From assembly GCF_017357225.1 (NCBI RefSeq), contig NZ_CP071604.1, positions 1,119,001-1,183,000 on the forward strand: a DNA stretch of 64,000 nucleotides, read 5' to 3'. The DNA comes from Rhizobium binae. GTDB lineage: Bacteria; Pseudomonadota; Alphaproteobacteria; Rhizobiales; Rhizobiaceae. The translations under genes were made by a program, and so were the position numbers. Under the pieces are notes generated by a model, which was not told the DNA's origin, searched no databases, and saw nothing but the letters and a program-made list of their open reading frames with translations. How positions within the stretch are numbered: position 1 is the stretch's first letter; each line of letters starts with the position of its first letter. This document shows positions 42,084 to 50,449 of this stretch, piece after piece.

Positions 42084-42356
42084 ATGGCAAACACCGATTT
42101 CAACAACAGGCCCAGACTTTCCGGCTTCGCCAATGATCTGGGCATTCGCAAGATTTCGCACGCGCGGCGCATCCAGCGCCCGGGCGTCCGCTACACCGGC
42201 TGCCCGAACTGCGGCAGGGCGCTGTCGATCGCCGAGGTGATCGAGCGCCACTGCGAAGATTGCGGCCGGCAGACCAACCCCGAGGAGATGGGGCAGACGA
42301 CCATCCTCCCGGCTTCTTTGCCGGTCACCAGATCCGACAGCCTCACTCCTCCCTGA
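42084..42356 (+). CDS. Small zinc-ribbon-like protein, first rightward early gene
   Basis: The 90-residue protein has a CPNCGRALSIAEVIERHCEDCGR segment (CxxC...CxxC), a probable zinc ribbon. It starts nine bases after the right operator in the Cro position of a lambda-like switch but does not look like Cro. ATG at 42084 is chosen because the upstream in-frame start lies inside the operator. Confidence 0.7.
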   Translation: MANTDFNNRPRLSGFANDLGIRKISHARRIQRPGVRYTGCPNCGRALSIAEVIERHCEDCGRQTNPEEMGQTTILPASLPVTRSDSLTPP

Positions 42357-42580
42357 GGCTATCGGTCGCCGGCGTCGTCGCCCTCCCTCGGCGACGCCGG
42401 CATCTCCAGGACGCGACTCGTCGCGGCCACAGGGAAGCAGCCCTGAGACGACGACTGGAGCCCGTGCTCCCGCAACAGAGCCGGCTCCTGATGTCGGCAA
42501 CGAACTCGAGAAATGAAGGACGGCCATGGCCCGCTTTGCCGGGAGCATCCGGCTGCATCCGAGGGAAAGAGGATCAAGCG

Positions 42581-42847
42581 ATGAACACTGCCCCCGCCCG
42601 TCAGGGCACCGAGATGAACGCCCTCGCGCTCTTCCGCACCGGCCGCGACTATATCGAAATCTCAGCCATTCTCGGCATGTCGGTGCCGGCCGTGGAAACG
42701 GAGATCCACCGGCTGCGCAGCGCCGAGAAGGGCGACACCGCCCAGGAGCATTGTGCCGCCGGCAAGGTCCGGCGGTTTGCCGGGCGCCCCGTCCGGCCGG
42801 GCGCCCCGGTCAATTTCGCCGGCGCGCGGCGCAGGCTGCGGGTCTGA
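42581..42847 (+). CDS. Small HTH-like protein of the relic early operon
   Basis: The 88-residue protein has a HTH-like segment (ALFRTGRDYIEISAILGMSVPAVETEIHRLRS) and a basic, Pro/Arg-rich tail. AAGAGGATCAAGCG precedes ATG. It may bind DNA; exact family not recognised. Confidence 0.65.
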   Translation: MNTAPARQGTEMNALALFRTGRDYIEISAILGMSVPAVETEIHRLRSAEKGDTAQEHCAAGKVRRFAGRPVRPGAPVNFAGARRRLRV

Positions 42848-42865
42848 GTAGGCGAGCCGAAAGGG

Positions 42866-43240
42866 ATGCGCATGGAAAAGGAAACGATGGACAAGGACAT
42901 CATGGAGATCCTGAGCCCCGTGCTCGGGCCGGAGCTGGCGGCGGCGATCATCGAGCATCGCAGCCGCACGCTGAAGAAGCCGCTGACGGCCTACGCGGCG
43001 AGGATCCAGGTCAAGGAATATCTGAAGACCGGCAACCCCGTCGACGCCGCCGAGATGCAGATCCTGCGCGGCTGGCGGGCGATCAAATCCGACTGGTATT
43101 TCAATGAGAAGGCGAGGGAAGCGGGATCGGCCGATGCAAACACGGGCAGAAGGACATTGGTCGATGCCGCAAGAGATTTCCTCTCCGGTGACGATCATAG
43201 CGGGGATGCTTTCGGGCTTTCCGGCCTCCGCCGGCACTGA
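42866..43240 (+). CDS. Hypothetical protein of the relic early operon
   Basis: The 124-residue protein has LSPVLGPELAAAIIEHRSRTLKKPLTAYAARIQVKEYLKTGNPVDAAEMQILRGWRAIKSDWY, a helical module seen beside replication genes of rhizobial phages. The last 40 residues overlap the next gene by 77 bases. No catalytic motif; function unknown. Confidence 0.65.
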   Translation: MRMEKETMDKDIMEILSPVLGPELAAAIIEHRSRTLKKPLTAYAARIQVKEYLKTGNPVDAAEMQILRGWRAIKSDWYFNEKAREAGSADANTGRRTLVDAARDFLSGDDHSGDAFGLSGLRRH

Positions 43241-43604
43241 TCCCGACATGCAGATCCGCGCCTATCTCGTCGCCATCGACGGCATTCCGGCCGAGGCGGT
43301 CTGGCGCGCCGCCAAGCTGTTCCTTTCGGGCAAGGTCAGGGACCATAACCGCGCCTTCGCCCCGAGTGCCGCGAGCTTTGCCGAAACGGCCCGCCAGCAG
43401 CAGGCGGTGATCGCCAGGGAAAGCCGGCCGCCGATCGAAATGCGCCCCGAACCGCCGCAGCCGAAGGTCGCGGCCTACAAGATGCAGCTGCTGAGACAGG
43501 CGGCGAACGGCAGCCTGAACGCCAGGCGGCAGCTCGCCCGGATGTTTCCCGACAACCCGGTCATCGCCAAGGCCGCACGAGACGCACAGGAGACAATGGG
43601 ATGA
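43164..43604 (+). CDS. Hypothetical phage-like protein
   Basis: The 146-residue protein (MPQEISSPVTIIAGMLSGFP...) has an N-terminal helical part containing IRAYLVAIDGIPAEAVWRAAKLFLSGKV and a Pro-rich linker. It ends in QAANGSLNARRQLARMFPDNPV. It could be a replication accessory factor, but that is a guess. ATG at 43164 or 43134 may be used; its stop overlaps the next start (ATGA). Confidence 0.6.
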   Translation: MPQEISSPVTIIAGMLSGFPASAGTDPDMQIRAYLVAIDGIPAEAVWRAAKLFLSGKVRDHNRAFAPSAASFAETARQQQAVIARESRPPIEMRPEPPQPKVAAYKMQLLRQAANGSLNARRQLARMFPDNPVIAKAARDAQETMG

Positions 43605-43891
43605 GAGAGCTGTTCTGGACGGAAGACAAGATCGCCGAGGCGGAGAAATTCTGGCAGGCGGGGTTTTCGGCGCGCGAGATCGCCGAGCTGTTCGGCTCGA
43701 AGAAGAATACCGTCATCAACATGGCGCATCGCAACCGCGACAGGTTTCCCTCGCGGCAGGAGGCGCGCAGGCGGCCGCCCGATACGAGCGCCGTGCCGAT
43801 CCGCCATCCCGACCGGGTGACGCGGGTGACGCTGTCGGGCGCGCATGTGACGATGCCGCGCGTGCCGACCATCGACGGGCCGGCGCCATGA
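43601..43891 (+). CDS. GcrA-like HTH protein
   Basis: The 96-residue protein begins MRELFWTEDKIAEAEKFWQAGFSAREIAELFGSKKNTVINMAHR, which matches the N-terminal HTH of the GcrA family (W-T...L..LW..G.SA.qIA..LG..tRNAVIgk.HR). GcrA is an alphaproteobacterial cell-cycle regulator that acts with sigma-70 at methylated GANTC sites. This is a short phage-borne relative without the full C-terminal domain. Coupled by ATGA to both neighbours. Confidence 0.75.
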   Translation: MRELFWTEDKIAEAEKFWQAGFSAREIAELFGSKKNTVINMAHRNRDRFPSRQEARRRPPDTSAVPIRHPDRVTRVTLSGAHVTMPRVPTIDGPAP

Positions 43892-44085
43892 CCGCCGTCA
43901 CCCCGCGCGAGCGCGAAATCATCGGCTGGATGGCGGCAGGCAAGACCGCCGCCGAGATCGGCGCCATCCTCGCCATCGCGCCGATCACCGTCAACACCCA
44001 CATATCAAACGCCAAGGCGAAGCTCGGCGTCTTCACGGAGACCGCCCTGGTCGCCGCGGCGCTCAGAAACGGCATCATTCGATAG
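43888..44085 (+). CDS. LuxR-type HTH protein
   Basis: The 65-residue protein is a bare LuxR-type HTH: TPREREIIGWMAAGKTAAEIGAILAIAPITVNTHISNAKAKLG. No sensor or receiver domain is attached. Position in the early operon after the GcrA-like gene suggests a regulator of later genes. Confidence 0.85.
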   Translation: MTAVTPREREIIGWMAAGKTAAEIGAILAIAPITVNTHISNAKAKLGVFTETALVAAALRNGIIR

Positions 44086-44097
44086 GAAGGACATCCC

Positions 44098-44691
44098 ATG
44101 GGCGGCAAGGCCACCAAGGTGAAGATACAGCGGGTGAACAGGGGCGCCGGCCGGCCGCGCAAGGCAAATGTCGAGCGTTTCCCCTGCGGCAAGATCAAGC
44201 CCTTCGAAACCGAGAAGGACAATGTCAGCGTGGCGGTCGCCGCCCGCCGCCGCATCCACGGCTTCATCAGGACGGTTGATGACGAGACGGTCAGGAGCCC
44301 CTATGCCGGCTATACGCTCGGTCGCATGTTTCTCGACGGCGTCGTCACCGACGAACAGCGCCAGGCCGGCGACGACTATGCCGAGGCCATGGCCCGCTAC
44401 CACAAGACGACGGGCATTCCGGCCCCGAGCCCGAGAGCGCAATCGCTCTTTGCCGTCAAGGGCCATGAAGGCGAGGTGAGCGAAAGCCTCGCCGAACGCG
44501 CCCGCAAGGCCAGCAACCGGATGATGGCGCTGCAGGCGATCCTGCTCGCCTGCGAGGACGGTCCGCAGGTGCGGAGCACCGTCTATAATGTCGCGGTGAT
44601 GGACTACGAACATCTGCGCCACATGCCGCCGCAGCAATTGCTCTGGCTGCGCCGGGGGCTGATCGCGCTGCGGAAGTCGAAGAGCGCGTGA
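44098..44691 (+). CDS. Hypothetical phage-like protein, last gene of the early operon
   Basis: The 197-residue protein is basic at the N-terminus (KATKVKIQRVNRGAGRPRKAN) and helical in the rest (AARRRIHGFIRTVDDE...LAERARKASNRMMALQAILLACEDG). In lambdoid phages the last early gene encodes antiterminator Q; a similar role is possible but has no sequence support. AGGAAGGACATCCC precedes ATG. The following DNA is repeat array, so any late region has been lost. Confidence 0.65.
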   Translation: MGGKATKVKIQRVNRGAGRPRKANVERFPCGKIKPFETEKDNVSVAVAARRRIHGFIRTVDDETVRSPYAGYTLGRMFLDGVVTDEQRQAGDDYAEAMARYHKTTGIPAPSPRAQSLFAVKGHEGEVSESLAERARKASNRMMALQAILLACEDGPQVRSTVYNVAVMDYEHLRHMPPQQLLWLRRGLIALRKSKSA

Positions 44692-44717
44692 GGGTCTTCA
44701 ACGCGCCGCGATGCCGC

Positions 44718-45470
44718 GCCACGGAGCTCACCCACCCTCCGTCGCCCGCGGGCCTGACCCGAGGACCCACGCCGGCCTCGTCGAGGGTGGCCGAGGATTC
44801 CAGGCTCAAGGCCTGGAATGACGGAGGATGGGGAGAGGTCGTCGGCAAGAGGCGCAGCGCCGCGTTGGCGAGAGCTGCAACGCCGCTGCTTTTGCCTCAC
44901 CATCGCTGATTTGCCACAGCGCTCACCCCACTTTCCGTCGTCCTCGGGCTTGACCCGAGGACCCATGCCGGCCTCGTCGAGGGTGGCTATGGATTCCAGG
45001 CTCAAGGCCTGGAATGACGGAGGTTGGGGAGGGGCATCGGCAAGAGGCGCAGCGCCGCGTTGGCGAGAGGCGCAACGCCGCTGCTATTGCCTCACCATCG
45101 TTGGTTTTGCCACAGCGCTCACCCCACTCTCCGTCGTCCTCGGGCCTGACCCGAGGACCCATGCCGGCCTCGTCGAGGGTGGCCGTGGATTCCAGGCTCA
45201 AGGCCTGGAATGACGGAGGTTGGGAAGGGGCATCGGCAAGAGGCGCAGCGCCACGTTGGCGAGAGGCGCAACGCCGCTGCTATTGCCTCACCATCGTTGG
45301 TTTTGCCACAGCGCTCACCCCACCCTCCGTCGTCCTCGGGCCTGACCCGAGGACCCATGCCGGCCTCGTCGAGGGTGGCCATGGATTCCAGGCTCAAGGC
45401 CCGGAATGACGGAGCGCGGGGAGGCCCATCGGCAAGGGGCGCAGCGCCGCTGCTTTTGTCTCACCATCGG
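44718..45470. repeat. Tandem array A of mosaic repeats, about 4 units of 196 bp
   Basis: The markers CCGTCG...TGACCCGAGGACCC occur at about 44739, 44935, 45131 and 45327. Each unit contains a GGGCCTGACCCGAGG palindrome, a GGATTCCAGGCTCAAGGCC palindrome ending in TGGAATGACGGAG, and a spacer with GGCATCGGCAAGAGGCGC and GCCACAGCGCTCACCCC. Long open frames through it in several phases are products of the repeat. Confidence 0.9.
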
Positions 45471-45647
45471 CGTTGGCGAGGCTTGTGATGCTCGCTGTAG
45501 TGTCACGAGAGTGGGCCGCACAGAGTATCGAAGTGCATGGCTGTGTTGTCAGCACCTCCGCACGGCCCATACTCCTTACGATCGGCGGAACGTCTTGTTC
45601 CCGCGCCGATGAAATAATTTGATCAGCTTTCTTGCAGGAGAAGAAAA

Positions 45648-46148
45648 ATGAAGCGCATCGAGAGGGAAGTGAGCGGCGGCTGCCAGTGCGGTGCCGTGCG
45701 CTATCACGCAAGCGTCATGCTCGACAATTCGCATCTCTGCCATTGCCGCATGTGCCAGAAAGCCTCGGGTAACGTCTTTGCCGCGCTCGTCGCCGCGCCC
45801 GATGATGCGCTCACCTGGACACGCGGCAAGCCGAGCGTCTGGAAGAGTTCGGAGCTTGTCGAGCGCGGCTTCTGCGCGAATTGCGGCACGCCGTTGTTTT
45901 TCCACCACCTGGAAAACGGCCGCACCAACCTGATGATCGGTTCGCTTGACGATCCCAATGCTTTCCCGCCGCTGGCCAACACCTGCACCGAGAACATGGT
46001 GACGTGGTTCGAGACGATCACGGGCCTTGAAAATACCGGGGCAACCGAAACCAACGGCGCCGACTGGGCCGCGGCGATCAAGGCGAGCAACAACCAGCAC
46101 CCCGATCACGATACCGCCTCATGGGCGGCGAGCGGACGTGACGGCTGA
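45648..46148 (+). CDS. GFA/CENP-V-type zinc protein
   Basis: The 166-residue protein has the glutathione-dependent formaldehyde-activating (GFA) fold: GGCQCGAVRYH, CHCRMCQKASG and RGFCANCGTPLFF provide the zinc-binding cysteines. Many members are not involved in formaldehyde chemistry, so the substrate is unknown. AGGAGAAGAAAA precedes ATG. A second member lies at 55539. Confidence 0.9.
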   Translation: MKRIEREVSGGCQCGAVRYHASVMLDNSHLCHCRMCQKASGNVFAALVAAPDDALTWTRGKPSVWKSSELVERGFCANCGTPLFFHHLENGRTNLMIGSLDDPNAFPPLANTCTENMVTWFETITGLENTGATETNGADWAAAIKASNNQHPDHDTASWAASGRDG

Positions 46149-46159
46149 ATTCAGGAGCC

Positions 46160-46297
46160 ATGATGCGCCGCGTTTTCCTGCTGACAGGGGCAGCCGTTTT
46201 CGCTTATGCCGTCTGGCATGTGACGATGACGCGCTCGACGACCATAGACGTACTGCATGGCCTGGGGCCCGGGCATGAAAGAGCGACTGACCCTTAG
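46160..46297 (+). CDS. 45-residue membrane protein
   Basis: MMRRVFLLTGAAVFAYAVWH begins with a single hydrophobic helix, followed by a polar tail ending HERATDP. TCAGGAG precedes ATGATG directly, so either Met may start. It lies 11 bases after the GFA-like gene and may be cotranscribed. Confidence 0.5.
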   Translation: MMRRVFLLTGAAVFAYAVWHVTMTRSTTIDVLHGLGPGHERATDP

Positions 46298-46474
46298 AAT
46301 GGCCGGAGGCACCATTTTTGCGAGTGCCGCCGCAAAAGGGCAACTCGCGGCTGGTCAGCAGGCGGATGGGCTCTAGATTAGGAAGGGAGGGAACCCGCGG
46401 GAGATAACGGCGTTCCCCGAAGTATCTTCTTCCGCTCGGTTGTCGGCGACATCCCAGCCTCTTTCAAGGTCCGC

Positions 46475-48247
46475 ATGACGACACAGCAGATCATCGCATT
46501 TTGTGTCATCGGCCTCATGATGGCGGTCTTTATCTGGGATCGCTTCCGCTACGACGTTGTCGCCTGTTGCGCGCTCGTTTTGGCGGTCGCGACGGGAATC
46601 GTGCCGCCGGAAAAAGCCTTTTCCGGCTTTTCGGACGACATCGTCATCATCGTTGGCAGCGCCCTGATCGTCAGCGCGGGCGTGGCCCGGTCGGGCATCG
46701 TCGATGCTGCGATCAAGAGATTTTTCCCAAACCTGAACACGTTCCATACCCAGCTCGCGCTCCTGACGATCGCCGTGGCGTTGCTGTCTGCCTTCATCAA
46801 GAATATCGGCGCGCTCGCCATCATGATGCCTGTCGCCTTTCAGTTCGCAAGGAAATCCGGCGCTTCTCCGTCGAAATACCTGATGCCGATGTCATTCGCC
46901 GCCCTGCTTGGTGGACTGATGACGGAGATCGGCACGTCGCCGAACATCGTCGTATCTCGGCTTCGGCAGGAGATGACGGGAACCTCCTTCACCATGTTCG
47001 ACTTCACGCCGATAGGCGCAATCCTGACGGTCGTCGGCATCACCTTTCTCCTGTTCTTCCACAGGCTGGTGCCAAGCCGCACAAAGCAGGTCCAGGCCAT
47101 CGAAGATGTCGTGGAGATCAAGAATTACACGAGCGAAGTCGCAATCACCGACCAGTCGCCGCTGCTCGAGCGGGCGCTCAGCGACCTCGTGAAGCTCGGC
47201 GATGGCGAGGTCATCGCCACGGCCGTCCTGCGCGGCGGCACCAGGATGGCGCCGTTTCCTGATCTGACGCTGCGCCCGGACGATATTGTGATGCTGGAAG
47301 GTCCCTCGGCAGCAATAGACCGCATCGTATCACAAGGGAAATTGAAGCTTTCCGGCAAGCCTCTGACCAAGGATGGCCAGCCGGACACGAACATCATTTC
47401 GCTCGAGGCGATCATCAGCCAGCAATCGTCCCTGGCGGGGCTTTCGGCCAAGGAACTGGCGCTCTCCTACACGCGCGGAGTCAATATTCTGGCGGTCAGC
47501 CGGCGTGGGGAACGCCTCAAGGAACGGCTGGGCAGCTTGACCCTCGGCGTCGGCGATGTCCTCCTCCTCCAGGGCAGCCGGGCAAGCCTGGCTGCTCTTC
47601 TGCAGGATTTCGGCCTGTTGCCGCTTGCCCAGCGCGAGGTGATGCTCGGCACCCGCCGCCGTGCCGTCATTCCGCTTCTGATCCTGGCTCTCGCCATGGC
47701 AACGACCGCAGTCGGCCTCGCGCCGGTTGCGGTGGCTTTCTTCGCAGCGGCGCTGGGCATGGTCGTCTTCCGCGCCATTCCACTGACGGATATCTATAAA
47801 TCGGTCGATGGGCCGATCCTGGTCATGCTCGCCGCCCTTATTCCCGTCTCGGATTCCTTGCGCACCTCCGGCGGCAGCGACCTGATCGCCGGCTGGTTGG
47901 GCGCGGTGGCGATGAATCTGCCGGCTTGGGGGGCACTCGGCCTGATCCTGGTCAGCGCCATGGCTGTTACACCCTTCCTCAACAATGCCGCGACCGTTCT
48001 CGTCATGGCACCGATCGCCGCGAGCTTTGCAACCAGTCTCGGCTTCAGGCCGGAAGCCTTCCTGATGGCGGTCGCCATCGGCGCCGGCTGCGACTTCCTG
48101 ACCCCTGTCGGCCATCAATGCAATACGCTCGTCTTCGGTCCGGGCGGTTACAGGTTCTCCGATTACCCGCGTCTCGGCCTGCCGCTGTCGGCATTGATCA
48201 TCCTGGTCAGCGTGCCCGCGCTGCTTCTTGTCTGGCCGGTGAAATAG
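46475..48247 (+). CDS. SLC13-type anion permease with two TrkA-C domains
   Basis: The 590-residue protein has membrane helices in two halves (about 5-200 and 400-590) with the paired SLC13/ArsB-like signatures MTEIGTSPNIVVS and FLNNAATVLVMAP. Between them lie two RCK-C/TrkA-C ligand-binding domains (about 215-300 and 310-390, GDVLLLQGSRASL). Such proteins import divalent anions (sulfate, dicarboxylates) with sodium; substrate is not told by sequence. The 177 bases upstream (46298-46474) contain no gene. Confidence 0.88.
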   Translation: MTTQQIIAFCVIGLMMAVFIWDRFRYDVVACCALVLAVATGIVPPEKAFSGFSDDIVIIVGSALIVSAGVARSGIVDAAIKRFFPNLNTFHTQLALLTIAVALLSAFIKNIGALAIMMPVAFQFARKSGASPSKYLMPMSFAALLGGLMTEIGTSPNIVVSRLRQEMTGTSFTMFDFTPIGAILTVVGITFLLFFHRLVPSRTKQVQAIEDVVEIKNYTSEVAITDQSPLLERALSDLVKLGDGEVIATAVLRGGTRMAPFPDLTLRPDDIVMLEGPSAAIDRIVSQGKLKLSGKPLTKDGQPDTNIISLEAIISQQSSLAGLSAKELALSYTRGVNILAVSRRGERLKERLGSLTLGVGDVLLLQGSRASLAALLQDFGLLPLAQREVMLGTRRRAVIPLLILALAMATTAVGLAPVAVAFFAAALGMVVFRAIPLTDIYKSVDGPILVMLAALIPVSDSLRTSGGSDLIAGWLGAVAMNLPAWGALGLILVSAMAVTPFLNNAATVLVMAPIAASFATSLGFRPEAFLMAVAIGAGCDFLTPVGHQCNTLVFGPGGYRFSDYPRLGLPLSALIILVSVPALLLVWPVK

Positions 48248-48412
48248 ACCACCAAGGCAGCCGCAGCCGGTTTGAAAAGCCGTGGATAGGAATGGCCGTG
48301 GGGAGGGCGGTTTGTCCCCCAATCCTCGTTAATTCAAAAAGGCTAATGTGTAGAACATGCTAACGGTGATATCAGTTCGCTGGCGGTTGCGAGCGTCTGT
48401 ATCATGGAGGGG

Positions 48413-48943
48413 ATGATGTTTCGATTGAGCGCTCGGTTGGCGTTTTTCGCCGTCTCAGCATTGGGGATGCAGTCGAGTCTAGCCGCTGCCGACGACACGC
48501 AGGCTGCGCGCGGCGAATATCTCGTCACGATCGGCGGCTGCAACGACTGCCACACGCCGGGATACTTCTTCGGAAACCCGGACAGCTCGCGATTTCTGGG
48601 TGGATCGGATGTCGGTTTTGAGATCCCGGGGCAGGGTGTTTTCGTCGGCCGCAATATCACGCCTGACAAGGAGACCGGCATCGGCAGCTGGACCAGGGAA
48701 CAGATTGTAACGGCGCTTCAGACCGGGCAGAGGCCGGATGGCCGCCTCCTGGCGCCAATCATGCCGTGGCATGCATTGGCGCAACTCACGGAAGAAGACG
48801 TGACATCAATTGCAGTCTTCCTGCAAAGCCTGAAACCGGTCAGCAATCAGATCCCTGGACCTTTCCAGCCGGGGGAGAAGGTTTCAACCTTCATGTTCCG
48901 GATCTTGCCGCCGGGTGATACCGCGGCTGCCGCACCAAACTAG
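48413..48943 (+). CDS. Periplasmic c-type cytochrome
   Basis: The protein has a signal peptide (FRLSARLAFFAVSALGMQSSLAAA) and one heme-attachment motif, CNDCH, near residue 45, with a distal Met in IMPWHALAQL that may be the sixth ligand. It resembles small cytochromes associated with alcohol or aldehyde dehydrogenases. In-frame ATGs lie at 48404, 48413 and 48416; GGAGGGG at 48406-48412 favours the later two. Confidence 0.85.
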   Translation: MMFRLSARLAFFAVSALGMQSSLAAADDTQAARGEYLVTIGGCNDCHTPGYFFGNPDSSRFLGGSDVGFEIPGQGVFVGRNITPDKETGIGSWTREQIVTALQTGQRPDGRLLAPIMPWHALAQLTEEDVTSIAVFLQSLKPVSNQIPGPFQPGEKVSTFMFRILPPGDTAAAAPN

Positions 48944-49096
48944 AGCCGCGCCGCCGGTGAGCCCTGCGGCACGCGCTAATCCGTTGCTTCGCTCCGGATC
49001 ACAACGACCACCCCTTTGTCATTTACGCTCACGCGACTAGATTATCGGGAGCAATCCCTCCTCTCGAAAGGGAGGGAAGACGACCGGGAGCAAGTC

Positions 49097-49363
49097 ATGT
49101 GCCGAAATATCAAGCCTCTCTTCAATTTTGATCCGCCGGCGACGGACGAGGAGATCCATGACGCCGCCCTGCAGTTCGTGCGCAAGCTGAGCGGAACCAA
49201 CAAGCCCTCGAAGCGCAATGAGGCGGCATTTGAACAGGCGGTCAATGCGATCGCACAATGCGCCCATGAGCTGCTGCATTCGCTCGAGACCACGCAACCG
49301 CCTCGCGATCGCGCCGAAGTCGCTGCAAGGGCGCGCGCGCGATCGGCGATGCGCTTCGCGTAA
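49097..49363 (+). CDS. DUF2277 family protein
   Basis: The 88-residue protein starts MCRNIKPLFNFDPPATDEEI, the signature of DUF2277. It continues with AALQFVRKLSGTNKPSKRNEAAFEQAV. Function unknown; widespread in Rhizobiales and Actinobacteria. CGGGAGCAAGTC precedes the ATG; the longer upstream frame does not resemble the family. Confidence 0.88.
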   Translation: MCRNIKPLFNFDPPATDEEIHDAALQFVRKLSGTNKPSKRNEAAFEQAVNAIAQCAHELLHSLETTQPPRDRAEVAARARARSAMRFA

Positions 49364-49423
49364 GAGGGGCGATCGACAGAGAATCAGAATAGCCCAACCG
49401 TTGCCGGCCTGCTGTTGCCTCAT

Positions 49424-49985
49424 CGATGCACGATTTGCCACGGAGCTCACCCCACTTTCCGTCGTCCTCGGCTTGACCCGAGGACCCATGCCGGCCTGGT
49501 CGACTGCGGTTGTGGATTCCAGGCTCAGGGCCTGGAATGACGGAGGATGGGGAGGGGCCATCGGCAAGAGGCGCAGCGCTGCTGCTTTCGCCTCACCATC
49601 GCTGGATTTGCCACGGTGTCACCCCACTCTCCGTCGTCCTCGGGCTTGACCCGAGGACCCATGCCGGCCTCGCCGAGGGTGGCTATGGATTCCAGGCTCG
49701 AGGCCTGGAATGACGGAGGATGGGGAGGGCTATCGGCAAGAGGCGCTACGCCGCGTTGGCGAGAGGCGCAATGCCGCTGCTATTGCCTCACCATTGCTGG
49801 ATTTGCCACTGAGCTCACCCCGCCGTCCGTCGTCCTGGCTTGACCCGAGGACCCATGCCGGCCTCTTCGAGGGTGGCCGTGGATTCCAGGCTCAAGGCCT
49901 GGAATGACGGAGGTGGGGAGGGGCCATCGGCAAGAGGCGCGGCGCTGCTGCTATTTCGTCGCCGTCGCCGGATTTGCCACGGAGC
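49424..49985. repeat. Tandem array B of mosaic repeats, about 3.5 units
   Basis: Markers CCGTCGTCCTCGG(G)CTTGACCCGAGG occur at about 49459, 49631 and 49827 (steps 172 and 196), and a decayed copy at 49998. The array is built from the same modules as array A. Its last unit supplies the stop codon and last residues of the ArsR gene. Confidence 0.9.
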
Positions 49986-50352
49986 TCACTCCACCCTCCA
50001 ACGTCCTCGGGTCATGCCCGGGCAACTGTCCGTAAGCCATCAGGATCGATCGGATCAGCCCCGGGAAGCGTTCATCCAGCTCCGCGCAGCGGGTCAGGTT
50101 GCGCATCTCCACGCCCTGGCGCTCGCTGCGGATCAGGCCGGATTCACGCAGCACTTTGAAATGGTTCGACAACGACGATTTTGGAATGACGCGGTCGCCG
50201 AGGTCGGCGAGGGCCGAGCACGTGCCGCCGCAGCCGGCGGTGGCAAGCCTTGCGAAAATGGCGACGCGCTCGGGATCGGACAGCGCATAAAGGATCGCTT
50301 CCGGCCGTATATCCTCCAGGGCAGGGTGAAACAGCGGTCTCATGAATTTCAT
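49951..50352 (-). CDS. ArsR-family regulator with repeat-derived C-terminus
   Basis: The 133-residue protein has a winged HTH (EAILYALSDPERVAIFARL...VIPKSSLSNHFKVLRESGLIRSERQGVEM). It lacks an obvious metal site except CGGTC near residue 43. The last 20 or so residues (HDPRTLEGGVSSVANPATATK) are translated from the mosaic repeat that abuts the gene. It is divergent from an SDR gene and very likely represses it through the palindrome at 50378. ATG 50352 preferred over 50415, which lies inside the operator region. Confidence 0.88.
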   Translation of the reverse strand: MKFMRPLFHPALEDIRPEAILYALSDPERVAIFARLATAGCGGTCSALADLGDRVIPKSSLSNHFKVLRESGLIRSERQGVEMRNLTRCAELDERFPGLIRSILMAYGQLPGHDPRTLEGGVSSVANPATATK

Positions 50353-50377
50353 ATAGCGTCCCTTGACATCGAGATCA

Positions 50378-50400
50378 ATAGTTCCGAATTTCTGAACTAT
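50378..50400. promoter_or_regulatory. ArsR-type operator between divergent genes
   Basis: ATAGTTC (50378-50384) and GAACTAT (50394-50400) form perfect 7-bp arms around nine bases. The site lies 26 bp from the ArsR start and 50 bp from the SDR start. Confidence 0.7.
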
Positions 50401-50449
50401 GGAACAAGCCGCCAATTCCGGCGGCAGTCCGGATCAGAAGGAAATGAAG

